Assembly (NCBI GenBank): GCA_030620935.1
Contig: JAUXIP010000017.1
Coordinates: 1-12,667, forward strand
Source: Deltaproteobacteria bacterium
GTDB lineage: Bacteria; Desulfobacterota_B; Binatia; UBA9968
Length of the DNA: 12,667 nucleotides
Direction of reading: 5' to 3'
This document shows, piece by piece, positions 1 to 9,607 of the stretch. The translations under genes and the position numbers were made by a program. Below the pieces are notes generated by a model. That model saw only the letters and a program-made list of their open reading frames with translations, was not told the DNA's origin and made no database searches. How positions within the stretch are numbered: the stretch's first letter is position 1; the number at the start of each line of letters is the position of its first letter.

Positions 1-306
1 CCCTTTCTTCGGAGCAGGCCCCCCGCGCAGCGCTACGATTCATCCGGTTCCGAGGGAGGAAGCCTGAAGGCCTGAGGCACAGGGACGTGGAGGTTGGAGG
101 CCCTTCGACACGCTCAGGGTGATGAGCAAAGTCGAACCACAGGCCCAGGCCGTTGGAGAACTCACCCGAAGGGGACGGGAGGGTGGCCGTCGAGGCAGTG
201 ACCTATTGACTCAGGCCGGAAGGTTTTCTCGTGAGGAACCACACTTGTTAAGAGAGAGGCAAAATTCCTTTGGCGGCCGGGATCGCAATCGCACACAACT
301 GTTTAG
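1..306. other. Gene-free left edge
   Basis: No coding region is supported in this stretch. The forward frames near the left edge close at short distances without recognisable protein motifs. The longest open frame (about 119-331, plus) runs through a hairpin repeat and into the end of the opposing epimerase gene, has no family resemblance and no ribosome binding site, so I treat it as chance. The only structure I see is the nested hairpin at 101-136. The C-terminus of a gene lying further left cannot be excluded, because frames open at base 1 run for about 20 to 40 codons before stopping. Confidence 0.5.
101..136. repeat. Nested hairpin repeat of the CCCTTCGACA type
   Basis: The outer arms TTCGAC (104-109) and GTCGAA (131-136) are perfectly complementary. 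Inside them GCTCA (112-116) pairs with TGAGC (123-127) around a six-base loop, with small unpaired bulges of 2 and 3 bases between the two stems. The word CCCTTCGACA followed by GCTCAGGG resembles a short dispersed intergenic repeat that I recall from many environmental bacterial genomes; that recollection was not checked here. It lies about 170 bp beyond the 3' end of the minus-strand epimerase gene. It lacks a T-tract on either strand, so it is not a classical terminator. Confidence 0.55.
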
Positions 307-1245
307 TCAACTGTTGGAGCGGATCTCTTGAAGGTAATCCCGAAAGCCTGCTTCCATATTGAACTGAGGTTCCCAGCTCAGAAAGTGTTTAGCCTGAGAG
401 ATCACCATAGGCTGCTTAATTGAATGAGGAGGTTTTCCCGGTTTGATTTCGACCTTAAGCTTGGGCAGCAGCTGCTTGGCCACTGCCAAGAGATCTTCAA
501 ATTTCGTTATCACACCCATCCCAATGTTAAAGAAGGTCTTGGCCGGCATGGGCACCGTCGCAGCCAGATCGATGGCACGGCCGATGTCCTTGCAATAAAC
601 ATATTCGAAATCCCTGGCCTGTCCCTGAGGCACCTGGACCGCTTCTCCGGCCATCCCTTTTTGCAGCAGCGTCTGCAAGAGTTCTCCTCCACCGGAGCCC
701 GACCAGAAATGGCCGAATCCGTATACGTTCGCCGGACGCAGCACCACGAGTTCAAATTCGTAAAGACGTTGGTAAGCCTCCAAGACAAGCTCCTTGGCCA
801 CCTTGGAGTTGCTATAAGCCGCCCCTCCCCCTCTGGGAAAATCTTCGGTGATGGGGTCGGAGCCTTCATGCCGGCGGTCATAGACTCCGAAAGTGCTGAT
901 GTGCACTAATCGCTTGACCCCAGTAAGCCGCACAGCCTCGGCTACGTTAATCGTCCCCATCACGTTCACTTGCAGCCCCGTGTAAATAGACTCGGCGACA
1001 CGACCGCCGATCAAGCCGGCAGTGTGAACGACTGTGTTTACCTGGTGCTCTTTGATCGTCTGGATCAAGGCAGGGAGATCACGGATGTCCTTTTGAACCA
1101 CTACGACATCGGCTTCTCCCAATTTCTTGTGTAGAAAGTCGCCCCGTGGCTGAAAATCGAAAAAGACCAGCCGCTCACCGCGCTGGAGCGCCATTTGAGC
1201 AAACGAGGTACCTACCAGCCCTATGCCGGTTACTAGTGTACTCAT
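307..1245 (-). CDS. NAD-dependent epimerase/dehydratase (extended SDR)
   Basis: This 312-residue protein has the hallmarks of the extended short-chain dehydrogenase/reductase family, which acts mostly on nucleotide sugars or on steroid and flavonoid-like substrates. The nucleotide-binding glycine motif TGIGLVG is at residues 6-12, with an acidic residue (D30) at the end of the second strand that favours NAD over NADP. The catalytic set is S117/T118 in HISTFGVY, Y144 and K148 in YSNSK. The motif LRPANVYG (169-176) and the later RDFEYVYCKDIGRAI (211-225) are typical of the UDP-sugar epimerase-like substrate domain. Length is normal for the family. The ATG at 1245 is preceded by a good AGGAGAGG ribosome binding site. 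The substrate cannot be told from sequence. The gene stands alone, downstream of and in the same direction as the AEC transporter, 212 bp away. Confidence 0.88.
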   Translation of the reverse strand: MSTLVTGIGLVGTSFAQMALQRGERLVFFDFQPRGDFLHKKLGEADVVVVQKDIRDLPALIQTIKEHQVNTVVHTAGLIGGRVAESIYTGLQVNVMGTINVAEAVRLTGVKRLVHISTFGVYDRRHEGSDPITEDFPRGGGAAYSNSKVAKELVLEAYQRLYEFELVVLRPANVYGFGHFWSGSGGGELLQTLLQKGMAGEAVQVPQGQARDFEYVYCKDIGRAIDLAATVPMPAKTFFNIGMGVITKFEDLLAVAKQLLPKLKVEIKPGKPPHSIKQPMVISQAKHFLSWEPQFNMEAGFRDYLQEIRSNS

Positions 1246-1301
1246 TCCTATTCCTCTCCTCTTTAAAAACTTCCGGCAATGTCTAATGTCTTCTTAGCGG
1301 A

Positions 1302-1330
1302 ACAGTATTGAAGCACCTACCGACTGTCAA
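1302..1330 (-). promoter_or_regulatory. Candidate sigma-70 promoter for the epimerase gene
   Basis: On the minus strand a perfect -35 box TTGACA (plus-strand positions 1325-1330) is followed after 17 bases by TACTGT (1302-1307), which matches three of six -10 consensus positions. Spacing is ideal. The predicted start would give a leader of about 50 bases to the ATG at 1245. The -10 box is weak, so this is a candidate only. Confidence 0.35.
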
Positions 1331-1457
1331 GCTGTCCGTTTCAGACCAAAATTCGCAGGTAAACTCACAACCTCTGAAAGACCTGGCCGTCGAGAAGGAG
1401 GCGGGTGCGAGCCCGAAGCGACAACGAAGCAAGCGCCCCTTATCGACGGATCAGGGT

Positions 1458-2333
1458 TTAGAGGATGATCCAGAAGAGCAACGGGATGCTTATCAGAGAT
1501 AATAGGGTGGTGAAAAAGACAATGGAAGCAGCCAGCTCCGGATCCTGGCGATATTTTTCCGTGAGCACGACGTTAACCACCGCCGATGGAAGAGAACCAT
1601 AAAGAAGTATGACCTGTCGGTTGACTCCTTCGATCCCGAGGAGGGTGACTATAATATAGGCCGATGCGAAGCCGCCGACGATGCGGATAAGGGCGCCGCC
1701 TATGGAGTGGCCCCACACTAGCGAATGGATGTCATGAAGCCGGCAACCTAAGCTGACCAACATGAGAGGGATGGTGGAATAGCCCAGAAGCCACAGTGGC
1801 CGGAAGATAGGCTCAGGCACCCGGATCTCGGCAACATTAAATAAAAGCCCCAGCAAAGCCGCATAGATAAGCGGGAGACGAAAGATTTCTTTCCAGCCCC
1901 CTTCGCCACTCAATAGATAGATGCCTAGGGAATACTGAGAAAATGACATGATCACAAAAAAAAGCGTCGCCCGCTGCAGGCCCGGCTCACCAAAGGCGAA
2001 GAGGGCCAGAGGAAGACCCATGTTTCCGGCATTCATAAAGAGGACAGGAAGAGTAAAACCGGGGGAGCGAAAACGGAAGATAAGGGAATAGAGCCGTATG
2101 AGCAGTCCGACTCCTCCGAGGATACCCAAAGCCCCAGCAAAAATCACGGCGATATCGGCCGGGAAGAGAGGTTTCGTGGTCAGCGAGGTGAAAACCAGGC
2201 AAGGGGCTGCAAGGTAGACAATAATATCGGTCAGTGGGACGAGATTGATCCTTTTCCAGCGCGCAAAGACGAAACCGATACCGATCAAGAGAAAAACAGA
2301 AATAATCGGAGACAGCGGTTTTAGACCATCCAT
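1458..2333 (-). CDS. AEC-family (auxin efflux carrier type) permease
   Basis: This 291-residue, very hydrophobic protein belongs to the AEC transporter family, whose bacterial members export or import small organic anions such as malate or malonate across the inner membrane. The sequence shows about ten membrane segments in two halves separated by a short charged stretch near residues 143-150. The family signature NAGNMGLPLALFAFGEPGL is at 101-119, STIPLMLVSLGCRL at 186-199 and GSLPSAVVNVVLTEKY at 246-261. The last helix with FFTTLLSL (273-280) matches the usual family ending, so the gene looks intact. The ATG at 2333 has only a weak ribosome binding site (AAAAAGTAG just upstream). The substrate is unknown. 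It is transcribed away from gyrB and towards the epimerase gene; nothing ties the two functionally. Confidence 0.87.
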   Translation of the reverse strand: MDGLKPLSPIISVFLLIGIGFVFARWKRINLVPLTDIIVYLAAPCLVFTSLTTKPLFPADIAVIFAGALGILGGVGLLIRLYSLIFRFRSPGFTLPVLFMNAGNMGLPLALFAFGEPGLQRATLFFVIMSFSQYSLGIYLLSGEGGWKEIFRLPLIYAALLGLLFNVAEIRVPEPIFRPLWLLGYSTIPLMLVSLGCRLHDIHSLVWGHSIGGALIRIVGGFASAYIIVTLLGIEGVNRQVILLYGSLPSAVVNVVLTEKYRQDPELAASIVFFTTLLSLISIPLLFWIIL

Positions 2334-2501
2334 GGCTACTTTTTACATGCAGGAATCTCTCTTGTCCAATAACTGACCTCGGTTCTGCCGGGTGCCATGG
2401 TCAACAAAACAACCTCCATCCTGACCCTATATAAAAGACTCGGTTGGCGGCATTCCGGACGCCCTCTCGCTTGCCACAAAACATTAATAGATAATAATAG
2501 G

Positions 2502-2701
2502 GTGTTGAAAAACCCTATTTTCAGACCGGTCAAAAAGGTCCCAGATGCGAGGCTTCGACCGTGAGCTCCCCTCGGCCTGAGTTCGGGACGAAGGCAGCTG
2601 ATCGGCGCGCGAGAAACCGACGAGCGCAGGCGTACTTAAGTAGTGCGTCGGAGCGAGGCGGTCGAGCGCAACGAAACAGATGGGCATTTTTCAACGGTCT
2701 G
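2502..2701 (+). repeat. 200-bp structured repeat element, copy 1
   Basis: This segment recurs in reverse orientation at 12253-12452 with no gaps and about 89% identity by manual alignment (about 22 differences in 200). It is bounded by GTTGAAAAA (2504-2512) and TTTTTCAAC (2687-2695). Inside is a 180-bp core (2522-2701) whose ends CAGACCG (2522-2528) and CGGTCTG (2695-2701) are perfectly complementary and continue into a longer imperfect terminal inverted repeat (AAAAA then CCCA on the left, TGGG then TTTTT on the right). The left tip forms a hairpin with flanking bases: AATAGGG (2496-2502), a ten-base loop, CCCTATT (2513-2519). An internal stem-loop lies at 2629-2649. No transposase is encoded; open frames across it are short and unlike known proteins. 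It could be a MITE-like non-autonomous mobile element, a REP/BIME-like structure or a transcribed structured RNA. It sits between the start of the AEC transporter gene and gyrB. Confidence 0.85.
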
Positions 2702-2799
2702 ATAATGCCTGACACGGCTTTTATTTGTATTATTCCCCTTTACTTTTTTGCCTATTTCTGGTTGAGTCAGCTATACATGCGATCGACTCTAACCCCTAG

Positions 2800-5277
<2,478 letters not shown>

Positions 5278-5284
5278 CCACCTA

Positions 5285-5310
5285 AAGTCATGAGTAAAGA
5301 GTCATGACTT
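5285..5310. repeat. Inverted repeat in the gyrB-gyrA spacer
   Basis: AAGTCATGA (5285-5293) and TCATGACTT (5302-5310) form a perfect nine-base-pair stem with an eight-base loop, starting eight bases after the gyrB stop codon. Because TCATGA is itself palindromic, the two arms are also direct repeats of AGTCATGA. There is no T-tract after the stem, so it is a weak terminator candidate at best. It may instead be an mRNA-processing or stability hairpin, or an operator. Confidence 0.55.
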
Positions 5311-5331
5311 CACAGCTTTTCCTCCTAACCC

Positions 5332-5358
5332 GAAACTCAAGACTCGAGACTCGAAACT
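5332..5358. repeat. Short heptamer tandem repeat before gyrA
   Basis: The heptamer AGACTCG occurs twice in tandem (5340-5346 and 5347-5353), flanked on both sides by the related word GAAACT (from 5332 and near 5353-5358). This fills the space immediately before the gyrA start codon and leaves no recognisable Shine-Dalgarno sequence there. Confidence 0.45.
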
Positions 5359-5365
5359 ATCCTCC

Positions 5366-7807
5366 ATGGAAGCCACAATAAAACCGAAGAAAGTCCCGGT
5401 CTATATCGAAGACGAGATGCGTCAGTCCTATATGGACTACGCCATGAGCGTCATCATCGGCCGTGCCCTCCCCGATGTGCGTGACGGATTGAAGCCAGTG
5501 CACCGGCGGGTTCTCTATGCCATGTACGATATGGGGAACGTCCACAGCAGTCCCTATAAGAAGTCCGCACGCCTGGTCGGTGACGTCATCGGAAAATACC
5601 ATCCGCACGGCGACGTCGCGGTCTACGATACCCTTGTTCGGCTCGTACAAGATTTTTCCATGCGCTACCCGCTCGCCGACGGGCAAGGAAACTGGGGGAG
5701 CATTGACCCTGATCCACCCGCCGCAATGCGGTACACCGAAGTCCGCATGACTCGGCTGGCCGAGGAAATGTTGGTGGACATTGAAAAAGAAACGGTCGAT
5801 TTCTCCCGCAACTACGACGACTCCCTTCAGGAGCCAATAGTTCTGCCAACGCGGATCCCCAACCTCTTGGTCAATGGATCATCCGGTATCGCCGTGGGCA
5901 TGGCGACGAATATTCCGCCGCATAAGCTCGGCGAGGTTGTGGACGGACTCGTGGCGCTGGTTGAGCAACCGGATCTCTCCATCAAGGAACTGATGAATTT
6001 TATCCCGGGGCCGGATTTTCCCACCGGCGGCTTCATCCACGGACGGGAGACCATTATCCAGGCCTACTTGGAGGGGCGCGGCATTATCCAAATGCGCGGG
6101 AAGACTTTTACCGAGACTGTCAAGCGGACCGAGAAAGAGCAGATCGTCATCAGCGAAATCCCCTTCATGGTTACCAAAGGCCGCCTGATTGAACAGATCG
6201 CTGCGCTTGTGCAGGGCAAGAAGATTGAGGGTATCGCAGACCTGAGAGACGAGTCGGACCGCGACGGGATGCGCATCGTGATTGAACTCAAGCGCGACGC
6301 GGTCTCTGACATCATCATCAATCAGCTCTACAAGCACACGGCACTGCAAGAGTCCTTCGGCGTCAACATGCTCGCCATCGTCGAAGGCAGGCCCAAGCTG
6401 CTCAATCTAAAAGAAGCGCTGAAAGCCTTCTTGGACCACCGCAAAGAGGTGGTCACCCGGCGCACGGCATACGATCTCCGGAAGGCCGAAGAGCGGCTCC
6501 ACATCTTGGAAGGATTGCGCATCGCGCTGGACAATCTGGACGCCGTGATCGATCTGATTCGAAAATCTCAAGATCCTAAAGTTGCGAAAGAGGGCCTGGT
6601 CCTGAACTTCGGTTTGAGTCAGACCCAGGCTCAGGCGATCCTGGATATGCGCCTGCAGCGGTTGACCGGGTTGGAAAGGGACAAAATCCTGCAGGAGCAT
6701 CAGCAGGCCGTTGAGTTGATCGCCAAGCTACGCGCCATCCTGGCCGACGAGATGGAGATCTACAAGATCATCGTCGAGGAGCTGAAAGAGATCAAAGAGC
6801 GCTACGGCGACCCTCGGCGGACCGAAATCGTAGACCGGTCCGAGGAGATCTCCATCGAGGATCTCATCGTCGAAGAGGATATGGTGGTCACCATTTCCCA
6901 CGAAGGCTATATCAAGCGAAATCCCGTGACACTCTACCGGGCGCAGCGACGCGGCGGCAAAGGGAAAATCGGCACGACAACGCGAGACGAGGATTTTGTC
7001 GAATATCTTTTTGTGGCCTCAACCCACTCCTACATCTTGTTCTTCACTACGGTGGGAAAGGTTTACTGGATCAAGGTCCATGAGCTGCCTCAAGCCGGCC
7101 GAGTGGCCAAGGGAAAACCAATCGTCAATCTCCTCCACCTAGAAGAGGGAGAACGGGTCTCTGCCTTGCTTTCGGTGCGCGAATTCCAAGAGGGCCGTTT
7201 GGTCGTCTTTGCCACAAAAAAAGGCTTGATCAAAAAAACCGATCTCATGTCCTATGCCAATCCCCGCTCCAGCGGAATCCGGGCCATTGGTATCGAACCG
7301 GGAGATGAGGTGATCGGAGTCCGCTTGACCGACGGGCAGCAGGAGATCATCCTCTCTACTCTGGAAGGCCAGTCCATCCGTTTCAAAGAAGCGCAAGTTC
7401 GGTCTACGGGGCGAGGAACTTACGGCGTCGTGGGAATGCGCTTGGATAAGGGAGATGAGGTGGTCAGCATGGAGATCCTGAGTCCAGGCGCGGATATCTT
7501 GACGGTGGCGGAGCACGGTTACGGTAAGCGCACTGCCATGGAAGAGTACCGCCTCCAATCGCGCGGCGGCAAGGGGATCATTACGATGAAGGCGACCGAC
7601 AAGACCGGCAAGGTCGTTGGCAGTCAGCAAGTGAGCGAAGACGACCAGCTCATGCTGATAACCAATAAAGGGAAGATTATTCGCCTAAAAGTAGGGGACA
7701 TTCGTGTGATCGGGCGCAATACCCAGGGGGTGCGTCTCATCGACCTTGAGAGCGCAGAGAGAGTGGTCTCTTTGGCACGACTGGCGGAAAAAGAAGATGA
7801 GGATTAA
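5366..7807 (+). CDS. gyrA: DNA gyrase subunit A
   Basis: GyrA is the DNA breakage-reunion and DNA-wrapping subunit of gyrase. The 813 residues start with the typical [18 protein letters not shown] segment. The catalytic tyrosine is Y123 in AAMRYTE, preceded by the winged-helix motif [14 protein letters not shown]. The C-terminal beta-pinwheel begins near residue 500 and carries an intact GyrA-box QRRGGKG (527-533), needed for DNA wrapping and distinguishing gyrase from topoisomerase IV. The protein is shorter than E. coli GyrA (875) because the long acidic C-terminal tail is reduced to EKEDED. Valine 84 stands where E. coli has S83, while D88 (E. coli D87) is kept. The ATG at 5366 has no visible ribosome binding site, but the N-terminus aligns well with the family. 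gpsA follows 15 bp downstream, probably in the same transcript. Confidence 0.98.
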   Translation: MEATIKPKKVPVYIEDEMRQSYMDYAMSVIIGRALPDVRDGLKPVHRRVLYAMYDMGNVHSSPYKKSARLVGDVIGKYHPHGDVAVYDTLVRLVQDFSMRYPLADGQGNWGSIDPDPPAAMRYTEVRMTRLAEEMLVDIEKETVDFSRNYDDSLQEPIVLPTRIPNLLVNGSSGIAVGMATNIPPHKLGEVVDGLVALVEQPDLSIKELMNFIPGPDFPTGGFIHGRETIIQAYLEGRGIIQMRGKTFTETVKRTEKEQIVISEIPFMVTKGRLIEQIAALVQGKKIEGIADLRDESDRDGMRIVIELKRDAVSDIIINQLYKHTALQESFGVNMLAIVEGRPKLLNLKEALKAFLDHRKEVVTRRTAYDLRKAEERLHILEGLRIALDNLDAVIDLIRKSQDPKVAKEGLVLNFGLSQTQAQAILDMRLQRLTGLERDKILQEHQQAVELIAKLRAILADEMEIYKIIVEELKEIKERYGDPRRTEIVDRSEEISIEDLIVEEDMVVTISHEGYIKRNPVTLYRAQRRGGKGKIGTTTRDEDFVEYLFVASTHSYILFFTTVGKVYWIKVHELPQAGRVAKGKPIVNLLHLEEGERVSALLSVREFQEGRLVVFATKKGLIKKTDLMSYANPRSSGIRAIGIEPGDEVIGVRLTDGQQEIILSTLEGQSIRFKEAQVRSTGRGTYGVVGMRLDKGDEVVSMEILSPGADILTVAEHGYGKRTAMEEYRLQSRGGKGIITMKATDKTGKVVGSQQVSEDDQLMLITNKGKIIRLKVGDIRVIGRNTQGVRLIDLESAERVVSLARLAEKEDED

Positions 7808-7822
7808 GGTACCCATTAAGCC

Positions 7823-8833
7823 ATGGCTAAAGCTATTGGGATCATCGGAGCCGGAGGTTGGGGAACAGCCATCGCCAAGCTGCTGTGCGAGAAGGGTGAT
7901 GATGAGGTAACGCTCTGGTGCCGCCAGGAAGAAAGATGCCGGGAGATCCGAGAAAGAAGAGAAAACCGATGCTATCTTCCGGGGATCTCCCTGCCTTCCT
8001 CCCTTAAAATCACGTCTTCCCTTAAAGAGGTCTGTTCCGGAAAGGAAATTCTTTTTTGCACTCTTCCATCCCACGGAGTACGTGAGGTGACGACGAGTGC
8101 TAAGTCCCATGTGAGTTCCGAGGCGACCTTTGTCTGCGGAACCAAAGGCATAGAGGAAGAAAGCCTCATGCCGATGAGCGAGGTCCTAACGGAGATCTTC
8201 GGCAAGACCCGGAAAAAAATGCTGGCCATTTTATCCGGACCGACCTTCGCGCTAGAGGTAGCGCAAAATCTGCCGGCGGCCATTACAGTCGCGGCATTCG
8301 CGGAACAGGTGGGAAGAGATGTCCAGGAGACACTAAGCACGCGGACCTTTCGCGCTTACACCTCAAAAGACGTGGTGGGGGTGCAAATGGGCGGGGTGGT
8401 CAAAAATGTCATCGCGATCGCTGCGGGCATCAGCGATGGATTGGGATTGGGGCATAACGCCCGCGCCGCATTGGTGACCCGTGGATTGGCTGAGATGATC
8501 CGTTTGGCGGTCAAGATGGGAGCGAATCCTCTTACCCTCTCCGGACTTCCCGGCCTGGGCGATTTGATTCTGACCTGCACAGGAGATCTGAGTCGCAACC
8601 GCCGGGTCGGCTTGGAAATTGCCCAGGGAAAAGCGCTTAAAGAAATCTTAAGCGGGAGGCGAACGGTGGCTGAAGGGGTAAAGAATACTCGATCCGTTTT
8701 TCTTTTATCGCGACGTCTGGGGGTGGAGATGCCCATAGTGGAGCAGATGCATCAAGTCTTATATCAGGGCAAAAAACCCTTGGAGGCGGTCCGAGACCTG
8801 ATGCAGCGTTCTCTCAAGGCTGAAATCACGTAG
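7823..8833 (+). CDS. gpsA: Glycerol-3-phosphate dehydrogenase [NAD(P)+]
   Basis: GpsA is the cytoplasmic enzyme that reduces dihydroxyacetone phosphate to sn-glycerol 3-phosphate, the backbone precursor of phospholipids. The 336-residue protein begins with the Rossmann motif GIIGAGGWGTAIA (from residue 6). It then shows VCGTKGIE, the substrate-region motif SGPTFALEVA, and the catalytic-domain segment GGVVKNVIAIAAGISDGLG with the conserved lysine at K194, then NARAALVTRGLAEM and GLGDLILTCTG with SRNRRVG. The usual GAELKNV/GGALKNV is GGVVKNV here, a conservative change. Length is standard. The ATG at 7823 lies 15 bp after gyrA with only AAGG as a weak ribosome binding site, suggesting co-transcription with gyrBA, a pairing I would not call canonical. 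Confidence 0.96.
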   Translation: MAKAIGIIGAGGWGTAIAKLLCEKGDDEVTLWCRQEERCREIRERRENRCYLPGISLPSSLKITSSLKEVCSGKEILFCTLPSHGVREVTTSAKSHVSSEATFVCGTKGIEEESLMPMSEVLTEIFGKTRKKMLAILSGPTFALEVAQNLPAAITVAAFAEQVGRDVQETLSTRTFRAYTSKDVVGVQMGGVVKNVIAIAAGISDGLGLGHNARAALVTRGLAEMIRLAVKMGANPLTLSGLPGLGDLILTCTGDLSRNRRVGLEIAQGKALKEILSGRRTVAEGVKNTRSVFLLSRRLGVEMPIVEQMHQVLYQGKKPLEAVRDLMQRSLKAEIT

Positions 8834-8857
8834 CAAATTAATAAAGTAGCCCAAATC

Positions 8858-8931
8858 GTTCAAAATAGTTCAAGTCTTTCAATCCGTCAGAAAACAACGT
8901 TGAACAATTTGAACCTTTGAACAGCTTGAAC
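8858..8931. repeat. GTTCAA/TTGAAC word array, imperfect inverted repeat
   Basis: GTTCAA occurs at 8858-8863 and 8868-8873, followed by the related CTTTCAA at 8876-8882. After about 17 bases the complementary word TTGAAC occurs four times, at 8900-8905, 8909-8914, 8917-8922 and 8926-8931, with a regular 8 to 9 bp spacing. The two halves can pair into an imperfect cruciform or hairpin. Further isolated words appear at 8967-8972 (TTGAAC) and 9028-9033 (GTTCAA). It lies just after gpsA and separates the gyrase block from the rpmH cluster. It could be a slipped-strand microsatellite-like array, a weak terminator hairpin or a protein-binding array. Confidence 0.6.
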
Positions 8932-8948
8932 GTGTTGTTCTGAGAGGT

Positions 8949-8962
8949 AGCCCCCTCGGGCT
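8949..8962 (+). other. Small GC-rich hairpin after the GTTCAA array
   Basis: AGCCC (8949-8953) and GGGCT (8958-8962) form a five-base-pair stem with a CCTC loop. It lies between gpsA and rpmH, where a terminator might be expected, but it is followed by TCCG and not by a T-run, so intrinsic termination is doubtful. Confidence 0.3.
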
Positions 8963-8987
8963 TCCGTTGAACATTACTTTTCGCAAG

Positions 8988-9035
8988 AGAGCCGGTGGTA
9001 GCAAATTGACAACCGGTTGGCTCTATGGTTCAAAT
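8988..9035 (+). promoter_or_regulatory. Candidate rpmH promoter within an inverted repeat
   Basis: A perfect -35 box TTGACA (9006-9011) is followed after 18 bases by TCAAAT (9030-9035), which matches four of six -10 positions. The -35 box sits in the loop of an inverted repeat with arms AGAGCC (8988-8993) and GGCTCT (9019-9024), extended inside by GGT (8994-8996) and ACC (9012-9014). If used, transcription would start about 35 bases before the rpmH ATG. The overlap of box and palindrome could be a regulatory site or chance. Confidence 0.38.
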
Positions 9036-9076
9036 GGAGAATTGGCTGTTGAGCCGGGTTAGGAGAGCCCTTTCAT

Positions 9077-9238
9077 ATGAAAAGAACTTATCAACCGAGC
9101 AACGTCAGTCGTAAAAGGAGCCATGGGTTTCTCGCCCGCATGGCAACACCGGGAGGCCAAAAGATTCTGAACCGAAGGCGTGCCAAGGGGCGCAAAAAAC
9201 TGACTGTCGTGGTGCCTCCCAAAAGGGCTCGTTCTTAA
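9077..9238 (+). CDS. rpmH: 50S ribosomal protein L34
   Basis: This small gene encodes 53 residues: [20 protein letters not shown] at the start, then [20 protein letters not shown] and [13 protein letters not shown]. The KRTYQPS start, the RSHGFxARMxTxxG core and the [10 protein letters not shown] segment are diagnostic of L34, a basic protein of the large ribosomal subunit. It is slightly longer than the E. coli protein (46 residues) through a C-terminal VVPPKRARS tail. A good ribosome binding site AGGAG (9061-9065) lies 11 bases before the ATG. It opens the conserved rpmH-rnpA-yidD-yidC-jag cluster, with rnpA starting four bases after its stop codon. Confidence 0.97.
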   Translation: MKRTYQPSNVSRKRSHGFLARMATPGGQKILNRRRAKGRKKLTVVVPPKRARS

Positions 9239-9242
9239 CTGC

Positions 9243-9605
9243 GTGGAATCGTTGTCTCGGGACAGGGAGAATTTTCCCAGGGGCGCCCGTCTTACCCGGC
9301 GCTCCGAGTTCCTGAACGTATCACGAGGGGGACAAAGAATTCACACCTCCCATTTTGTCGTTATCAGCAAACCTAACGATAAAGGAAAAAACCGACTCGG
9401 GGTGACGGTCAGTGCAAAGGTGGGAAAAGCGGTGGTTCGTAACCGGATTAAGAGGCTTCTCAGAGAATTTTTTCGCTGCCATCGCCGTGAGTTTCCCCCT
9501 CATCGGGATGTTGTCATCATTGCCAGAAAAGGAGCGGACCAACTCTCCTTGAGCCGGGTGGCAGGAGAGATCAGGGGCGCTTTTTCCCAGGAGCGGAGTC
9601 GCTGA
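9243..9605 (+). CDS. rnpA: Ribonuclease P protein component
   Basis: RnpA is the basic protein subunit of RNase P, which binds the catalytic RNA and helps it remove 5' leaders from pre-tRNAs. The 120-residue protein has FPRGARLTRRSEFLNV (11-26), a central RLGVTVSAKVGKAVVRNR (51-68) containing the family RNR motif at R66-R68, and a basic helix IKRLLREFFR just after it. No ATG is available upstream of the conserved region. The start used here is GTG at 9243, four bases after rpmH; TTG at 9252 is an in-frame alternative and the first ten residues are outside the conserved domain. No good ribosome binding site is close, so translational coupling to rpmH is likely. Confidence 0.95.
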   Translation: MESLSRDRENFPRGARLTRRSEFLNVSRGGQRIHTSHFVVISKPNDKGKNRLGVTVSAKVGKAVVRNRIKRLLREFFRCHRREFPPHRDVVIIARKGADQLSLSRVAGEIRGAFSQERSR

Positions 9606-9607
9606 AG

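Noticed and set aside
424..909. 161-codon plus-strand open frame opposite the epimerase gene
   Set aside because: It is an antisense shadow of the well-supported epimerase gene, with no recognisable motifs.
1308..1502. 64-codon plus-strand open frame between the epimerase and AEC genes
   Set aside because: It overlaps the candidate minus-strand promoter and the 3' end of the AEC gene, and has low-complexity charged content without a family match or ribosome binding site.
1497..1517. About 18 of 19 bases (ATAATAGGGTGxTGAAAAA) at the 3' end of the AEC gene match the left tip of repeat copy 1 (2494-2512)
   Set aside because: In the AEC gene these bases encode FFTTLLS, the expected family C-terminus, and the downstream arm needed for the hairpin is absent. 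A chance match is plausible given the A-rich composition, though a shared origin is not excluded.
2490..2706. GATAAT on both sides of repeat copy 1 (2490-2495 and 2701-2706) as a target-site duplication
   Set aside because: The two copies are not at equivalent distances from the element ends, the right one overlaps the conserved terminal G, and copy 2 has no matching duplication.
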